DNA from: Endomychus coccineus
Lineage: Eukaryota; Arthropoda; Insecta; Coleoptera; Endomychidae
Reading direction: 5' to 3'
Assembly: GCA_958510875.1 (NCBI GenBank)
Contig: OY294070.1
Span: forward strand, 124,001 to 188,000
Length of the DNA: 64,000 nucleotides
The notes beneath the pieces were generated by a model. That model had not been told where the DNA came from. It was given only the letters and a program-made list of their open reading frames with translations, and ran no database searches. The translations under genes and the position numbers were made by a program. Position 1 is the first letter of the stretch. The number at the start of each line of letters is the position of its first letter. Shown piece by piece: positions 1-12,400 of the stretch.

Positions 1-993
1 TACGGTAATTGAAAAGTCACAAATAATTTATTAACGTAATTTCAAATGTTATTTAAAGCCGAGTAAAATTTGAATACAACGCGCTTCGAGTAGTAGAGTT
101 TGTCCCGTGAAAATTTTACTTGATGGTCTTATCCTCACAGAACAAGTACAACACTTACGCTCTAATTAGGCTATGATTGTACCTCTCTGCCTTGGTGGTG
201 ACAGATTAGCTCTAGTAAGTAAGTGCTGTGAAGTCATAGAGCTATATATAAATAGAGGTAAAACCGTTGAAATCAAGATTGAAATAGAGGCTCCCGATGA
301 ATGTGTATATGTACGGTAGAAGGCTAGAAGGGACCCTCTGATTGAGCTTACAATATAATACTTGTAAGGTTTACGCGACATAGCTACTACTTACCTACAT
401 ATGAATTATATTTCGGAAGTTGGAGAATAAAACTGAATTTTTACACAAAACTTTTCACATTTAATTTAAAAATGCTGACAAATTGTTTCACCACCCTGTA
501 GCATTTTCAAAGCAAGGAGTTGATAACTTCCGAAGTATTATGAATTTACACTACGTAAACGCCGAAACCATAGATATATGAATTATATGATAATATTGAC
601 CTTGTAACGTGTTTCTAAGTCTCATTTATAAGTTTCTCTTTAATAATTCAAATCATATTCACGAATATTTATTAATTTTTGTTTCATAAAATTATCTGTA
701 CGTGTACCTTCATAATATGTACATACGTAACATACGTACTAGAATCTACGGCTACGGTACCTACAATAATGTGAAGTATTTCGAATAGGATAAATCACAG
801 ATTAGGAACAATTCCTCATTACTCCATGCATAAACCCACAGACGTACATATAGGTTTATCAAGTTATGTACTCTGTAGCGTATTCGGTGGTTCAGATTCA
901 GATGACAACGTCAAAACTTATTATAACCTTAATATTCTCATGATAATAATTATTTAACATAAACATTTTAGAAAAAGATTGTGTGAATTGAAG
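1..993. other. Intergenic region and 5' flank of Es2
   Basis: No coding region is supported here. The short open frames have no recognisable product. The stretch is AT-rich and contains a small terminal-inverted-repeat element (listed separately at 408-538). The Es2 promoter must lie in the last few hundred bases, but no clear TATA box is visible, as expected for a housekeeping gene. Confidence 0.5.
408..538. mobile_element. Small inverted-repeat (MITE-like) element
   Basis: The sequence ATATTTCGGAAGTT at 408-421 is matched in inverted orientation by AACTTCCGAAGTAT at 525-538 (13 of 14 positions). The inner right part (about 483-532), read on the minus strand, contains GGTGAAACAATTTGT. The same string follows the hammerhead-like motif at 47115, and the segment also resembles 20757-20803. 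It may therefore be a Penelope-like terminal fragment rather than an independent MITE. Confidence 0.4.
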
Positions 994-3900
994 ATGCCAG
1001 AAAACGAAGAATCTGCTAACGATGAAGCTAACATTTGTATTAAAAACTTACGAACGGATATGGCAATTTTTAAAAAACCCAGAATACCTAAATTGAGGCA
1101 AAAACAAAAGATTCTAGACGAAGATTCTTATGTAGATGTAAGTATCTCCAAGTATATTTATCTAGTGAAATAATCTACTTGCAAGTTAGCTCGATTTATT
1201 GGGATACGACATACTTTTGCTTATCAACAGTTCTATTTTCTTCACCTTTCAATAATTCACGAGGATGCATGAATGATACAAAGTAGAAAAAATGGAAGAG
1301 TTGTAGAAGATGAACATGTAATGGTTAATGAATTAAAATACATTTTCTTGTAGCAAATTGGGAAAATTATACAAAGGGATTTCTTTCCCGATCTGGAGAA
1401 ACTGAAGGCTCAAAACGAATATCTAGGGGCAATGGAAAGAAATGACATATCAAAATTGAGAGAATTGTATGCCAAATATAGTGGGAAGAGACCACCAACA
1501 GAAAGAAGTAAGTTTTGCCATTTAATCTCTAAGCTGATGAGGTTGAATGTGCTTCAGTATAATAAAGTATGATGGTAGGAATTAAGTAAGCAATTTTAGA
1601 CTACCTGAACTTGAATTATTCAAATAAAAAGATAAAGTTGAACTCGCATCTCATTTATATTTTTTGTAATTTGCCTCCATTTTGATTTTCTAATAGACCC
1701 ATTAACGAACGCAACGTCATCACTTGCCGTGTCTTAATATCCAAAAAAAGCACGGAACTTTTTACATTTTTAGGATGGCGAGCTTGATGCGGAATTATCT
1801 TGTCATCATTATGTCAGTTTAAATGACAGTGTCGAGCATCAACAACTCAAGAAGAGAAAGTCATCGACGTGTCCAGTGGAAGAATTGATTTCAGCTAATA
1901 CACAATATGGTTTAGATATTTGTACTAATAGTCGTTTTCTAGTGTTATTGCTCTTTCCAGTAGAGACGAAACTAAAATTACGGAAACAAAAGCGATCACA
2001 GAACCACTGAATCAAATTTTGACTTTCAAAATTAAGATGTTACCAACCACCATAAAAATCCCTAAATGGACTAAATTAAACATTTTTGTTTAAAAACGGC
2101 ATAAAAAGAGCAAATTACAAAAAATAGTATAAACAACTCGTTTCCTAAGACCTTGAAGCACTCATTCTTTAAAAGAACTCGTGGCTTCGCCACTCGTTTT
2201 TTAAACTTGAATTCGTGCTTTAAGACGAGTCTTAGGAAACTCGTTCTTTAATATACTATTATGATACAGACATTTCGATGAGATTGTTGATGAAACAATT
2301 GACAGTACCAGTAGCATTTTGTTTCCAAGAATGTCTGCCATTTAATAATAGATGTCGCTATTTACGTTTTTAATTACAGAGAAAAAGTAGCAAAACTAGT
2401 AGTTTGCATAATTCTATTAGTTGATTGGTTAGTTCAAAGACTGATTGTCATCACTGTTCCTATAAATCATTGTAGTACATTTAATTTTAAATCTGTTACA
2501 TACGTTGGCAGATCTGTATTATATACCGACCTGTAGCTGTACTTCCAAATTTTAGTAAGATCTTTCAGAAAAAAAATTGCAATAGATTCTCACATTTTGT
2601 GAATAAAACATTCTATTATTAGTGACAATAGGTCAACACTCGCGCTTTTTGTGTATTAATTGGTGACATATTGAACGAATCAAAGGATAAAATGCACATG
2701 CCAGTATTTATTTAGATTCCCCAAAGGCTGTTAACAGTATTAAGTACTCTATATTGGAATCTCAACTTGAGTGGTGTAAAATTAGGGGTGTGTCAGTAAA
2801 ATAAATAGAATATTTAGATAATAGAAAATGGAACAATTTTAAAATTCCACTGACTGAAAGTGTTAAGAGCAGTTCCACAGGGATCAATTGTAGGTCCTTT
2901 ATTACTTTTAATATATGCAAATGAAATTTGGCTAATTCTATTAACGAATTTTCGGTACATTTTGCAGATAATGATATCTCTGGTACTTGAAGAACTGACT
3001 CTAGAGGAGATCAATGTGAAACAATATAAATTTTAGGAGTTCTCCGAAATTCTACATAAATAAGACAAACGTCATAAATTTTAATTATACAAAGCAAAGT
3101 GAACCACAGTTATTTCTAATGAATATAAAATAGAATCTGTGCAGAAAATGTTGCCTTTCTTAGTCTTTAGTCTAGAGGAACCGTTTTTATTAGTGGATTC
3201 AAGGATTATGAATTATCTTTTGGGCCAAATCATCCGATGCTGTGAGAGAAACGAATACTAAGAAACATCCTACAGCTTGACAGTCGTGAGAGTTGTAAAC
3301 TTCACTTTTCCTTAAATAACTGTACCTTGCTCATATAATATATTAAAAAGGGTAATGTTTATTAAAATAATTATGTTGATTTTAATCAAGATCAGGTGCA
3401 CAGTATATGGCACAAATCAAAGCTTTTATCAAATAGGTATCATTATTCATGTTTACAAAGAAATTTTGATAAGCTGAATAATATTTGTCTATAACAGAGT
3501 TCCAGCGAGTATAAGAGATCTCCCTGTCGACTTTTGAAAAACACATTAAGGCAATTTCTGATCAAGCAATCTTACTATACAGAGGGAGATTTAAATTTTA
3601 ATCTCATACTTATTCATGAGAAATAGAAAGTCCATCTAAGTTCAAATTCGAACCAAAAATCGATCGATCGAGTCTCGTGATAGTTTTGATTCCTTGGTCC
3701 AAAATCATGTAATGATAATAATAATAGTAATAACGATAATGTGTGATTTCAGTGCCAAGTCCCGCCACGTTCGAAACGCCGACAAATATACACAACTCTC
3801 AGTATCTGCCGAAAAAGCCAGACATGGCCACAATTACGGAAATTGGGTCGAAATTGGAACCGAAATTTAGTCTCGATCAGTATTTAAGGTCTCACACTTC

Positions 3901-5821
3901 GCAAGACAACCAAAGTTTCGGCGAGATTCTTGAAGAATCATCAATCAAGCATATGCAAAAATATTCATATCTTTTTAAAGAGGAATGGAAAAGCGAAGAA
4001 GAACAAAGAAAACAATCGATTCTACCAACTATAGAACAACAATGTTTATTACCCGAAAGAAAATTGAACGTCGATACGTGGGGATATAAAAATAGAAATT
4101 TTATAATGTACGTTCCCGACGGTGTCGATCTAACGCTAGAACGCGAACTAGAAATCAATCAAAAACGTCACGAAATAGTCCACAATAATACGAGATTGGC
4201 GTTCAATCCGTTCAACGACTCTCAAAACAAAGAAACCATCTCGGAATTGGCCAAGACACAAGCGAAAATTTTGGACGGGAAGATCGGGGTCGATGGAAAA
4301 GAATTGCTACAATCCGATTCTCCCAAAATAGGTGGTTTCAGTTTGGTCCGTTCCCCCTCACCTTGCCCAGGTGTTATGGCAAGTCCTCTTATGACCTGGG
4401 GTGAGATTGAGGGAACCCCCTTTCGTTTGGATGGTAGCGACACGCCCCTACCGAGGTGAGTAACATTTCCACACAGACATTTGATTATCGCATCTATAGT
4501 TTAATTGATTTTCATCACGTTTAACAATCTAAACATTGTCGAAACTTTCAGAATATTATGATAGATCACACTGTCTTATAATGAGCTATTTTTTTTTATT
4601 CATTGTATTGTGTTGGAGAAATTGTTCACACTGCAACCCAACATATATATTGTTTATCGGAGGAATTCATGTGTTGTGCTCTTGGATTCTTCAAGAATGT
4701 GGATAGAGGTTTCATCCTTCTCTTTGCAGAACTTACACTCTTCTTCTACTAATCTGAACTTCCTGAGGTTCCTTTGGTATTCTGAGCTTATTTTATCTTA
4801 GTTTGATGCAGTCGTTAGATCTCTTCTGAATACTTTGCCAGATGTGCCTTTGGCTGTCTCAGTCTTTGTAGTTATATCCAGTGACGTCTGTTCCTTTCTT
4901 GAGTTTTTCCAAAGAAGGGTTCAGGTCCCAGAAAATGCATTTCATCCCCCTCCGTTCCGGTGTGTCCCGGAATCCATAGGAGGGTAACCACATTATTCTC
5001 ACTCAGTTTGTTTAGTTTCTCCAAGCATCTTGGACCTGATTACGCGTGGAAGGTCGGGCTTGTTGATGACATCATATAAAATGATTATTTCTTGTCTGCG
5101 GAAGTCTCTTTTGAAACTTAACACATTCTCCTATAAAAATATGCTCTGGGGTCTGTATAATGTTACGAAACATTCGATTCCAGGCCCATATACTCCTATT
5201 CCAGTTCCTTTTATTATTTTCTATTAACATTTATTCTGATTTGAAGTGTTTCCTTGTACAATGTTTGTCATAAAATCAACAAATTACAGATCGCAAGGAC
5301 CGTCTTTTAAAATGTCCGAGCCCCCATTAAGAGAACAATTGGCATTCGCTTTGGCGGAGAAAGTGGTGGATAAAACAAAGGATAAAAAGAAGAAAGCAAT
5401 GGATGCTGCTCGGAAACAATTTGCAACGTAAGTGATCATGATCTAATAATAATAATGTTGCCTTGGGTGGAGAGCCAAATGATCCTTGTCAAATATCACA
5501 GAAACAAAATTAACTGATTTTCATTTCAGACCGTCTCCGAAGATAACTTCGTCGTTGGAAAGACTGGCAACGATGTCTCCGGCAGCCAGAAGATTGGCAA
5601 CGTCGAGTTTGAAACTGGGAGTGAGTCCAAACTTGCATTTGTATTCTCCGAGACGTCTGACGAGTCCGTTAACAAGAAGGAAAACTCCCAAAACTCCAAA
5701 TCGCCTTGTTGCTGTAAAGCGGAATTTCGTTTCTGATGTGAATCCAAACAATAATAACCTTACTGATGATCTTCTCAAAATAAAAGTATCGAAACGATGT
5801 AAAGCTGCTGATTTTTTTTAA
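994..5821 (+). CDS. Es2: Splicing factor ESS-2 homolog (Es2/DGCR14), five exons
   Basis: Coding exons are 994-1137, 1354-1507, 3753-4455, 5290-5427 and 5530-5821, all with GT/AG borders and matching phases (0, 1, 2, 2). They give 476 aa, the same length as human ESS2 as I recall it. Landmarks are QRDFFPDLEKLKAQNEYL (exon 2), MPSPATFETP created across the exon 2/3 junction, WKYK-like WGYKNR, HNNTRLAFNPF, GKIGVDGKELL, SPCPGVMASPLMTWGEIEG (exon 3) and the C-terminal end KRCKAADFF. The family (Pfam Es2) is nuclear and associates with the spliceosomal C complex; it affects splice-site fidelity. The start is the ATG in front of PENEESAN; an upstream TTG in frame is not a credible start. A poly(A) signal AATAAA lies at 5927-5932. 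Introns 2 and 3 carry LINE relics. The identification is firm and the exon borders are well supported. Confidence 0.95.
1774..2010 (+). other. Unexplained 78-codon open frame in Es2 intron 2
   Basis: A reading frame begins straight after a pyrimidine-rich stretch and TTTTTAG, with DGELDAELSCHHYVSLNDS, then EHQQLKKRKSS, and stops at 2008-2010. Joining it to Es2 exon 2 (phase 1) would shift the frame and stop within five codons, so it is not a normal Es2 cassette exon. It could be a captured exon of another gene or part of a mobile element. I do not recognise the sequence. Confidence 0.3.
2122..2260. repeat. Fold-back hairpin (MITE-like) of about 140 bp
   Basis: Two arms of about 65-70 nt (from about 2122 to 2186 and 2188 to 2260) are imperfect reverse complements. 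They meet at the centre GTGGCTTCGCCAC (2181-2193), which leaves a TTCG-type tetraloop. The ends AATAGTAT and ATACTATT are also inverted. It lies inside Es2 intron 2, so it would be transcribed and could fold in the pre-mRNA. Confidence 0.7.
2690..3605 (+). mobile_element. Decayed LINE reverse transcriptase (Jockey/CR1-type)
   Basis: Broken plus-strand frames recall a non-LTR RT: SIKYSILESQLEWCKIRGVS near 2740-2795, the RT signature VPQGSIVGPLLLLIYANEI near 2870-2930 and HFADNDISG (degenerate FADD) near 2957. A C-terminal part follows with GQIIRCCERN near 3220 and YNRVPASIRDLPVDF near 3490-3535. Stops and frameshifts are frequent, so it is inactive. It sits in intron 2 of Es2 in sense orientation. 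Confidence 0.7.
4590..5230 (-). mobile_element. LINE 3' fragment: RNase H and C-terminal zinc region
   Basis: On the minus strand the frame VVTLLWIPGHTGTEGDE (about 4935-4990) is the conserved end of a LINE-encoded RNase H domain. Downstream on that strand come LRKFRLVEEECKFCKEKDE and TSIHILEESK (about 4650-4760), the Cys-containing tail typical of these elements. Several stops interrupt it. The same family recurs at 63425-63800. It lies in Es2 intron 3, antisense to the gene. Confidence 0.65.
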
Positions 5822-5926
5822 TAAATTACGATTTAAGAGTAAATGTGTCTTTTTTTTATTTAATTTTGAAGATATTGATGTAAATTATTACACATTATGT
5901 GCTATTTTAAGTGTTTTTATTTTGAT

Positions 5927-5932
5927 AATAAA
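5927..5932 (+). terminator. Es2 poly(A) signal
   Basis: AATAAA lies about 105 nt after the Es2 stop and is followed by a GT-rich stretch. A second AATAAA overlaps the stop codon (5820-5825) but is too close to be the main signal. Confidence 0.6.
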
Positions 5933-7570
5933 GTAAGGTTTATTGGGGGGTTAAAACCTCCAACTCTTCAAATTTTCAAGTAGAAAAGCTCAGATTTTAA
6001 AAATTTATTTAACGAAATATTTGAAGAACAAACGCATATCTTGGACATCTTAAAATTGATCGACGAACAAAGTTGATGATAATTTTAACTGGCACGAAAC
6101 GAATGCATCCGCGAAAAATGTCACAAACATTGAAAAGAGGAAGTGATGTATGGTATTTTGTAAAGTGTGGGTGGGGGTAGTTTCCGAAACTTTAAAAGGA
6201 ACAGAATAATGAATAATGAGCAAGCTTTTAGTCTTTTGATGATTATTGTTTGTTTCGATTCGTGATGCCATCAAAAAATGTCCAGTACCAGGTTATTTTT
6301 TGTTAACAGAATGTCACAAATTAACTGATCAAGAGTTCTCACATCGTGAATGCATTATAAATAAGAAATAATCACCTTTATTCACTAAGAATACTGTTAC
6401 AGTACTGAGGTTTCGGCTACCAAGTCGCCATCATCAGTGTTTACTTCTTCATAGTGATTAGTTCTCAACTTCATTCGTCGGTTTGGTTTTTGCTTTCTGA
6501 CACTCCTAAACTTAGACAAACACCAGAATCTTCCAAGTGGAAGTCCATGCAACATGCATCATACACAACTCAATCTAAAGAACTGATTCAAAATGGACAT
6601 AGCCATCATGCATGATAAAGAGCAGAGCTCAAACACGGTTCTTAACGGTAGAAATAACCTCATGCATACAGAATCACCCTCCAGTAGCTCACAAGATAAA
6701 CAGGAATTGAAAAAAATTAACAACTAGACGCCCTTGTAAGCAAGAGACTGATAAGATCGAAACCAGTTTGCGGTATGGAATCATTGTAGGAGAACTTCAG
6801 AAAAGAAAACAAATAACTCAGTTCTAAGCACTTCAGTTCTCTCCCAAAGATACAAACAGTCCAAGATCTTAGACAAATTTAGAAAAAATTATGCTTAATG
6901 TAAAAGCAGAAACAACTTAATAATCATAAAAGGATTCATCTGTCTACTCCGGCACATACAACACGACGGTGAGGAAAAAACACTGTTAGTACCGGGAAAT
7001 ATCCTAATAACTCCTGAAGGATCTGCGGCTCACCGACCGACATATTTTAAAATACTACCGAGAAAGGGTAACAATAGTCTATAAACGCAGTAGCAACAAC
7101 ACCCCTAATAATAATAATATAATACGAACTAGTGAGGGAGCGAAAAAAATGTGCTTATCTTTAGAAAAATTTCAATATTAAAACTACAATGAAAAATGCT
7201 TTATGTGCCCACTCTTGAGGGTAAAAGTTACCTAATCGAAATTAACTTTTCCGTAATTAATTGACTTTACTTTCACTGTTTTATAACTTCACTGGAATAT
7301 ACTCCAGTCACTTTCATCTGTACAGGCATAAAGATATATACAAGCTTTGGATTAGTTATTTGTAGGTTTGGACAATGTAGGAAGTATAAACGCATCAACA
7401 TAAATCGATGTAAGGAAAACAACAAGCGTACATTAACCTTTCATTTATTAAACATACGTTGATTCTATATTATTAAACAATTCATACCAAAATCCAATGT
7501 TATTTGTACGTAATGAATGAACTTATTGATGACCTTATCTGTGACACGAATCTCTCAATAATTAATTTGG
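5933..7570. other. Intergenic region between Es2 and gene A
   Basis: Apart from the Penelope-like terminal segment at 6361-6440, I see no gene. The remainder, especially 6480-7140, has slightly higher GC and broken short frames that look like old mobile-element sequence, but nothing in it can be named. Confidence 0.4.
6361..6440 (-). mobile_element. Penelope-like terminal segment with hammerhead-like motif
   Basis: Read on the minus strand, 6437-6411 gives CTGATGA, one extra T, a GGC..GCC stem with a short loop, then GAAA, the layout of a hammerhead ribozyme core. It is followed (minus strand) by a tail GGTGATTATTTCTTATT that also occurs at 47520-47560. The extra base between CTGATGA and stem II departs from the canonical core, so activity is doubtful. 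Confidence 0.5.
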
Positions 7571-7608
7571 TATAAAAAGAACATTTTCCGAAATAATTTC
7601 AATCAGTT
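7571..7608 (+). promoter_or_regulatory. Core promoter of gene A (TATA and initiator)
   Basis: TATAAAAA starts at 7571 and the arthropod initiator TCAGTT lies at 7603-7608, giving a predicted start at 7605, about 50 nt before the ATG at 7656. Confidence 0.6.
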
Positions 7609-7655
7609 CATTTCACTTTTACCTATAGCAGTATAGCGTATTTGGTTGAAAAAAA

Positions 7656-10111
7656 ATGTTTAATAAATTCGCAATACTCCTCTTGGGTCTTGCCATTTAC
7701 AATCAGGTATTTAATTCCTTGGTCTTATTAAAATCATAATATTCAAAATATAGCAATCTGTTGAGTATTGCAGTAATTGTGTCATTAGAAATTGAAGTAA
7801 AATGAACCAATGAAAATATGACAGTCATCGTACAAGTTTCTCAAATTCAATATTCCCAAAAAAGTTATCCCAAACATTGTGTTACCTGTTCGAACTGTGG
7901 TGAGGTATTACTTCCATCTACGCGTAACTCAATTTTCGATAATAATTCTTGAGGAATGTATTTCCTCACGTTTCTCAAGCTCAAAACGTCAAGCAACATT
8001 GCTCATTGGGACAGGGACTCTATAAAATAACATGTTTCATATTTAGTTCAACTCTTTTTATCAACACAGAAAGCCAGTTACAATTAGTTTCACAAATTTT
8101 CCATTCTGACAATGTCGATCTTCTTTCATGGCTAGGTTGATTATATGAAATTACACCTTTATTAGTGAAATACCAAAGTCTACGTTATCCAAATAAAATT
8201 CATTGAAACTTCAATGTTTCAATTATTTTGCTTATTTCCAGCTTTAATTTCAACATTTTGCTAAGTGTTATAATTTTGTTACAGGCTGATGCGTCATACT
8301 TTTCTGATTGTGGATTAGGTTCTGGTGAAGAGATTTGCAATCGGAAGGTGTGTTCACCTTTGGTTGTAAGACCTCAGGAACTACCAAAACCACCAGTTCC
8401 TATGATTAAAGTACCAGCTCCACCAATGTTAGTTCCTTTACCGGCTCTGCCTCCTGTAGGTGGACCATGCGTTTGCAAAAAAGCAATCGTAAAGCCCGCT
8501 ATCGTACCAAGACCCGTGTGTCAGACATGCCGCAGAAATCAGGTGAGACTTTATTAAGATTGGAACTCTAACATATGAATAATACTAGTACGTTTCGATT
8601 TTTTCACTACTCATAGAAAAATGTAACCAGATACCGTCGAATTCTTGAAAAATGTAATTTGCAATCAACTCAACAACTACCTTTTCTACTTTTACTATAA
8701 TTTCGGCTATTTCTCAGGAAATAAATCCTTCTCAAGTCTATTGTGATTCAAAAAGATGCTAATATATTCAATCGACTAGTATCTTTGCTATTGTAATCGG
8801 AATCGATTAGCCTACTTTCCATTTTGAATCAACTTTCCATAATTTTGACGAATCTTTATAATATGAAACTCTATAAATATCAGACTTTATAAAAGTATTC
8901 GGTTTCAGTGCTCCCGTGGTTATAACATCGCCGAACAAAATATTTACAATGGTTATAACGCAGACTTACCTTGTCAACGTGCTGTACTCCGAGGAGAATC
9001 TTTACCACCAGCAGATCCTGTCTCACTAGCTATTGCTCTGAATATGGCCAAGAAATCTTGCAGAAACGATGAGGATTACCTGAACTTTGGCTTCAGACAA
9101 TTGCCTAAGAACGCACCACCAAGACAGGTAAGCAAACTAACAAAAAGTGTCATCACTTTAACAATATACAGGTTGTTCCGCGCGAATAGCGATATTTGAT
9201 TGAATATAATGTTAATCAAATGTATTTAATGATGCTCTGACAAATTACTTTTTTCATAAAATTAAAATAATTCTATTCCATAGTTTATCAAAATTATCTG
9301 TTTCTGCTCTTACTATATTTTTCCGATGTCTAAAAGAAGACGATTATTAAGTGAACTCGGTTTCTGTCGAATATTATAAGCTGTAAATTAAATTTCGTCG
9401 TAATCGGAGTTGTTAGCTTTCAATAATTTCCCTTTGATAAATTATATGAATTAATACTTTTCAAAGAATGTGAAAATGCATAAGATTAAAGACTTATTTG
9501 GATTATAGATAAGGAAAAATTACATTCCGGAAGAAAACTTATACGGACTGAATGGACAAATTCTTGAACTGAAACCAATTGGTTGCAAGAAATCGTTAGA
9601 AGAAGAAGCTGCAGAACAATTATTAGATTTATCTGAAGAAGAACACGCAGGTAATGGAGTCCGAGAACTCAGTTTGAAGGAACTTGGATATGGCCCAGCT
9701 AAATGTGAGTATTCCTTGAACATCTTTATTGTAGTTTAAAATTTCAAACCTATTGATAAGATTATCCTCTAAAAATATTCACTATATCAATATTTTTTTT
9801 CAGTACATCCAGCAACTCTCGTAAACGTTCCAGCAGGAGCCGAAGTGAATCCCTTAGACGCTGTGCCCTTATGCAATGATGGTTTCGTACCTGGAAACGT
9901 TGTCATCAAGGAAATTCCCAAATATGAGCCCGTATACGACTCACCCATCTATCGCGAATCTGAGGAGATCGATATCCCGTCAGCACCCCTCGTACCATTG
10001 TTAGCGCCAGCTCCAGCTTACGGCTGTGGTTGTTGTTCTTCCTACCTTACCCGCAAATCACATAAAAGTCATTCCAGCAGCATGCTCTTACACAAACTCA
10101 CATGCGATTAA
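7656..10111 (+). CDS. Gene A: secreted Pro/Cys-rich protein, 343 aa, five exons
   Basis: Exons 7656-7706, 8285-8542, 8909-9127, 9509-9704 and 9804-10111 join with consistent phases (0, 0, 0, 1). Exon 1 encodes only the signal peptide MFNKFAILLLGLAIYNQ; likely cleavage is shortly after, near ADA. Residues about 18-100 have Cys residues and a Pro/Val-rich stretch (KPPVPMIKVPAPPM) ending in PCVCKK and CQTCRR. Exon 3 holds two Cys and EDYLNFGFRQLP. Exon 4 is Glu/Leu-rich. The C-terminus has repeated Pro, then YGCGCCSSY and a basic tail ending LTCD. There is no transmembrane segment, so the protein should be secreted and disulphide-linked. I do not recognise the family; an extracellular matrix, eggshell or gland product is possible. 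Its N-terminal composition resembles gene B, which lies next on the same strand. Confidence 0.85.
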
Positions 10112-10222
10112 ACAACGAATTGTTGAACTTTGCTAAATGATGACTTTCATTTGTCAATTATAACTACAGTTATCATTATCACTCTCGACTGGTACTTTTT
10201 CTTTGCAGTGTTGATATTATTT

Positions 10223-10228
10223 AATAAA
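10223..10228 (+). terminator. Gene A poly(A) signal
   Basis: AATAAA lies 112 nt after the gene A stop codon. Confidence 0.6.
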
Positions 10229-12400
10229 GCTCCAGCTCTTTTTTGAACTCGGAGTACACGATCAAGAACTGATAGTTGTCCTTTAAAAATAAAACTCAAT
10301 ATATCGATTGAAATAAAGTCCCCATTTAATGATGAAAAATTGATCCCACTCATATATCACTCACATATTTCTGAATTATTGCACATCATTATTAGTATAA
10401 ATTTGTAATCATCATGACATATTATCTTTAAACATTACGCATATTGGTTTTTCATTATATCTCCAGATACATACACAGCATTTGTCAGTATCTTCGAGAT
10501 ATAATCAAAATGTATTGCACAAAATATTTCTTACAAACAGTTTTCTTAGAAATTTATCATTTGTACTTTGTAATTTTCTTTTTAAATAAAATAAGTAAAT
10601 TCAGAATAGCTTTCTACTACTGCACATAAATTAAATTTCCAAATTCCCTACATTTTACTACAAAATCTGTTAAATCCAGTCATATGTATTTTTTTGTTTA
10701 GTTTTCTTGAGCTTCGTGTCATCATATTTTTATTTATGTCTACATTGTTATTAACGTATTATGTGATTCACAACAATAATTGAAATTTTTATGTATTATC
10801 TATTCATTTTATCTGTGATTGTACTGATTATATTTTATGTTACCTACCTCCCCCGCACCCAATTCAAATTTGAATGTCCAATATCAGATTTGTAAAGTAA
10901 ATGATTTTCAAGCAATTTAATTATGTTTCTTATTCAACTCCTCAACACACAAAAATATCGAAACCTAACAGAAGTGGTATATGGTGTTCTCCTCTTCATT
11001 CATGAATATAATATTTATAATTCAATAACGTTCGAGGTAGCAGGAAAAATAGTTAAAATGAATTACGCTATCTATAATAGAATTGAGTGATTCCTCCCAC
11101 ACGGCCGACTATACCACCACTGTGCTGGAAAGCCTTCTACATTGTTTCTGCAAGAGCTCAAACCAGTTTACATTTTCAATAATTATATTCTTATTATCGC
11201 AATGGAAACTAATGTAAGTAAACTTCGAAAGTGACTCTAAATTTACAATTAAATTCTTTTGAGGTGAATTACAAAATCATTTTAATCATATCGATAAACG
11301 AAAAAACAAGACTGTTTTTACTGCGTGTTTTACCAAAAATGTAATGCTACAAATCTTGAAGTTTAGATAGTAATACTATTAATAGATTCCAATTTTCCTA
11401 ATCATCTTTTAGAAAATGATCGTAATTTCAGAAATAAATTTGTTAGAAATTACTAGAAATTTTCACAGAAATAATCCAACAACTTGCGTCCTTAATGAAC
11501 AGAAGAACTCACTTAATCCATTCTACCCTATTCAATATTGTTAATAACCTAATTTAGTAAGCCTTGGTACTTTCAAATCTTGTAAACTAGTAATGCAATA
11601 GATTAGTAATAATTGTAGTAATTTTAGTTTCCAATACTTTATTTCAACAATATTGAGTGATTACCAATCTGGTAGATTGTAGTTGCTAACTTGCTCCCCC
11701 AGGCTGACTATACCCCCACAAACCAAGCGCTTTACTCTACATGACGACTAAACAGCGCCGACAACGCCATCTACATTAGTACATCCGCATGCGTCAACAT
11801 ACAGTTTCAATTGGTTTATAGTATGTTAAAAATTCTGAAAATTTGGGTATATCCTGAAGTTATAGAATAGTTTATCTAATATTGGATCAACTTCCTCCAA
11901 AAATACCCAACCCAAAGTCTAAAGAAACTAAAGTCTTCGAAAAATGTTAAGGCATAATCCTTCAAACAAAAAGAAATGGCGTTTTCTTCAAACGGTTCCA
12001 AAGCGTTCTTAAAAGAGAATAACACCGTTTTTTCATGAGAAACATCTGAAATATGAAAAAATCTGTAAAACGGCCCTATCTAATTAGGAGACCCGAAAAT
12101 ATATCCGGATTTCCTTCCGTCCATAAATTTTCGGTGCATTCCGAAGATATAATGTAGATAGAATAGTAATAATATGTCCAAAAGTTTCATTTACCGCATT
12201 CCAAGATTATATAAGATACATAAATTCCTTACATTTAGTTTTAATCTTTACAAAACATCAATTTCGATTTTGGGTGTCCCTGCTGTTAAAAATGGTTAGG
12301 CCGACGTATGCGGGAGAAGTGTTTTCCACAGGTCGTTGCTTAATTCTTTCCTGTTGTAGTTCAATGTCGATTTTTTTACGACTAAAAATAATCATATTAT
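10229..12400. other. Intergenic region without recognisable gene
   Basis: AT-rich sequence with no supported coding region. Short similar tracts occur around 11085-11130 and 11645-11730 (TTGAGTGATT, then GACTATACC with C-rich flanks), which suggests two remnants of one unknown repeat. Confidence 0.35.

Noticed and set aside
10147..10353. Minus frame with VLDRVLRVQKRAG, reminiscent of a LINE block
   Set aside because: The match is one short segment and overlaps the gene A 3' UTR; too weak to call.
11190..11220. ATGGAAACTAATGTAAGT, looking like a tiny first exon
   Set aside because: It encodes only four residues with no leader character, and no following exon could be linked.
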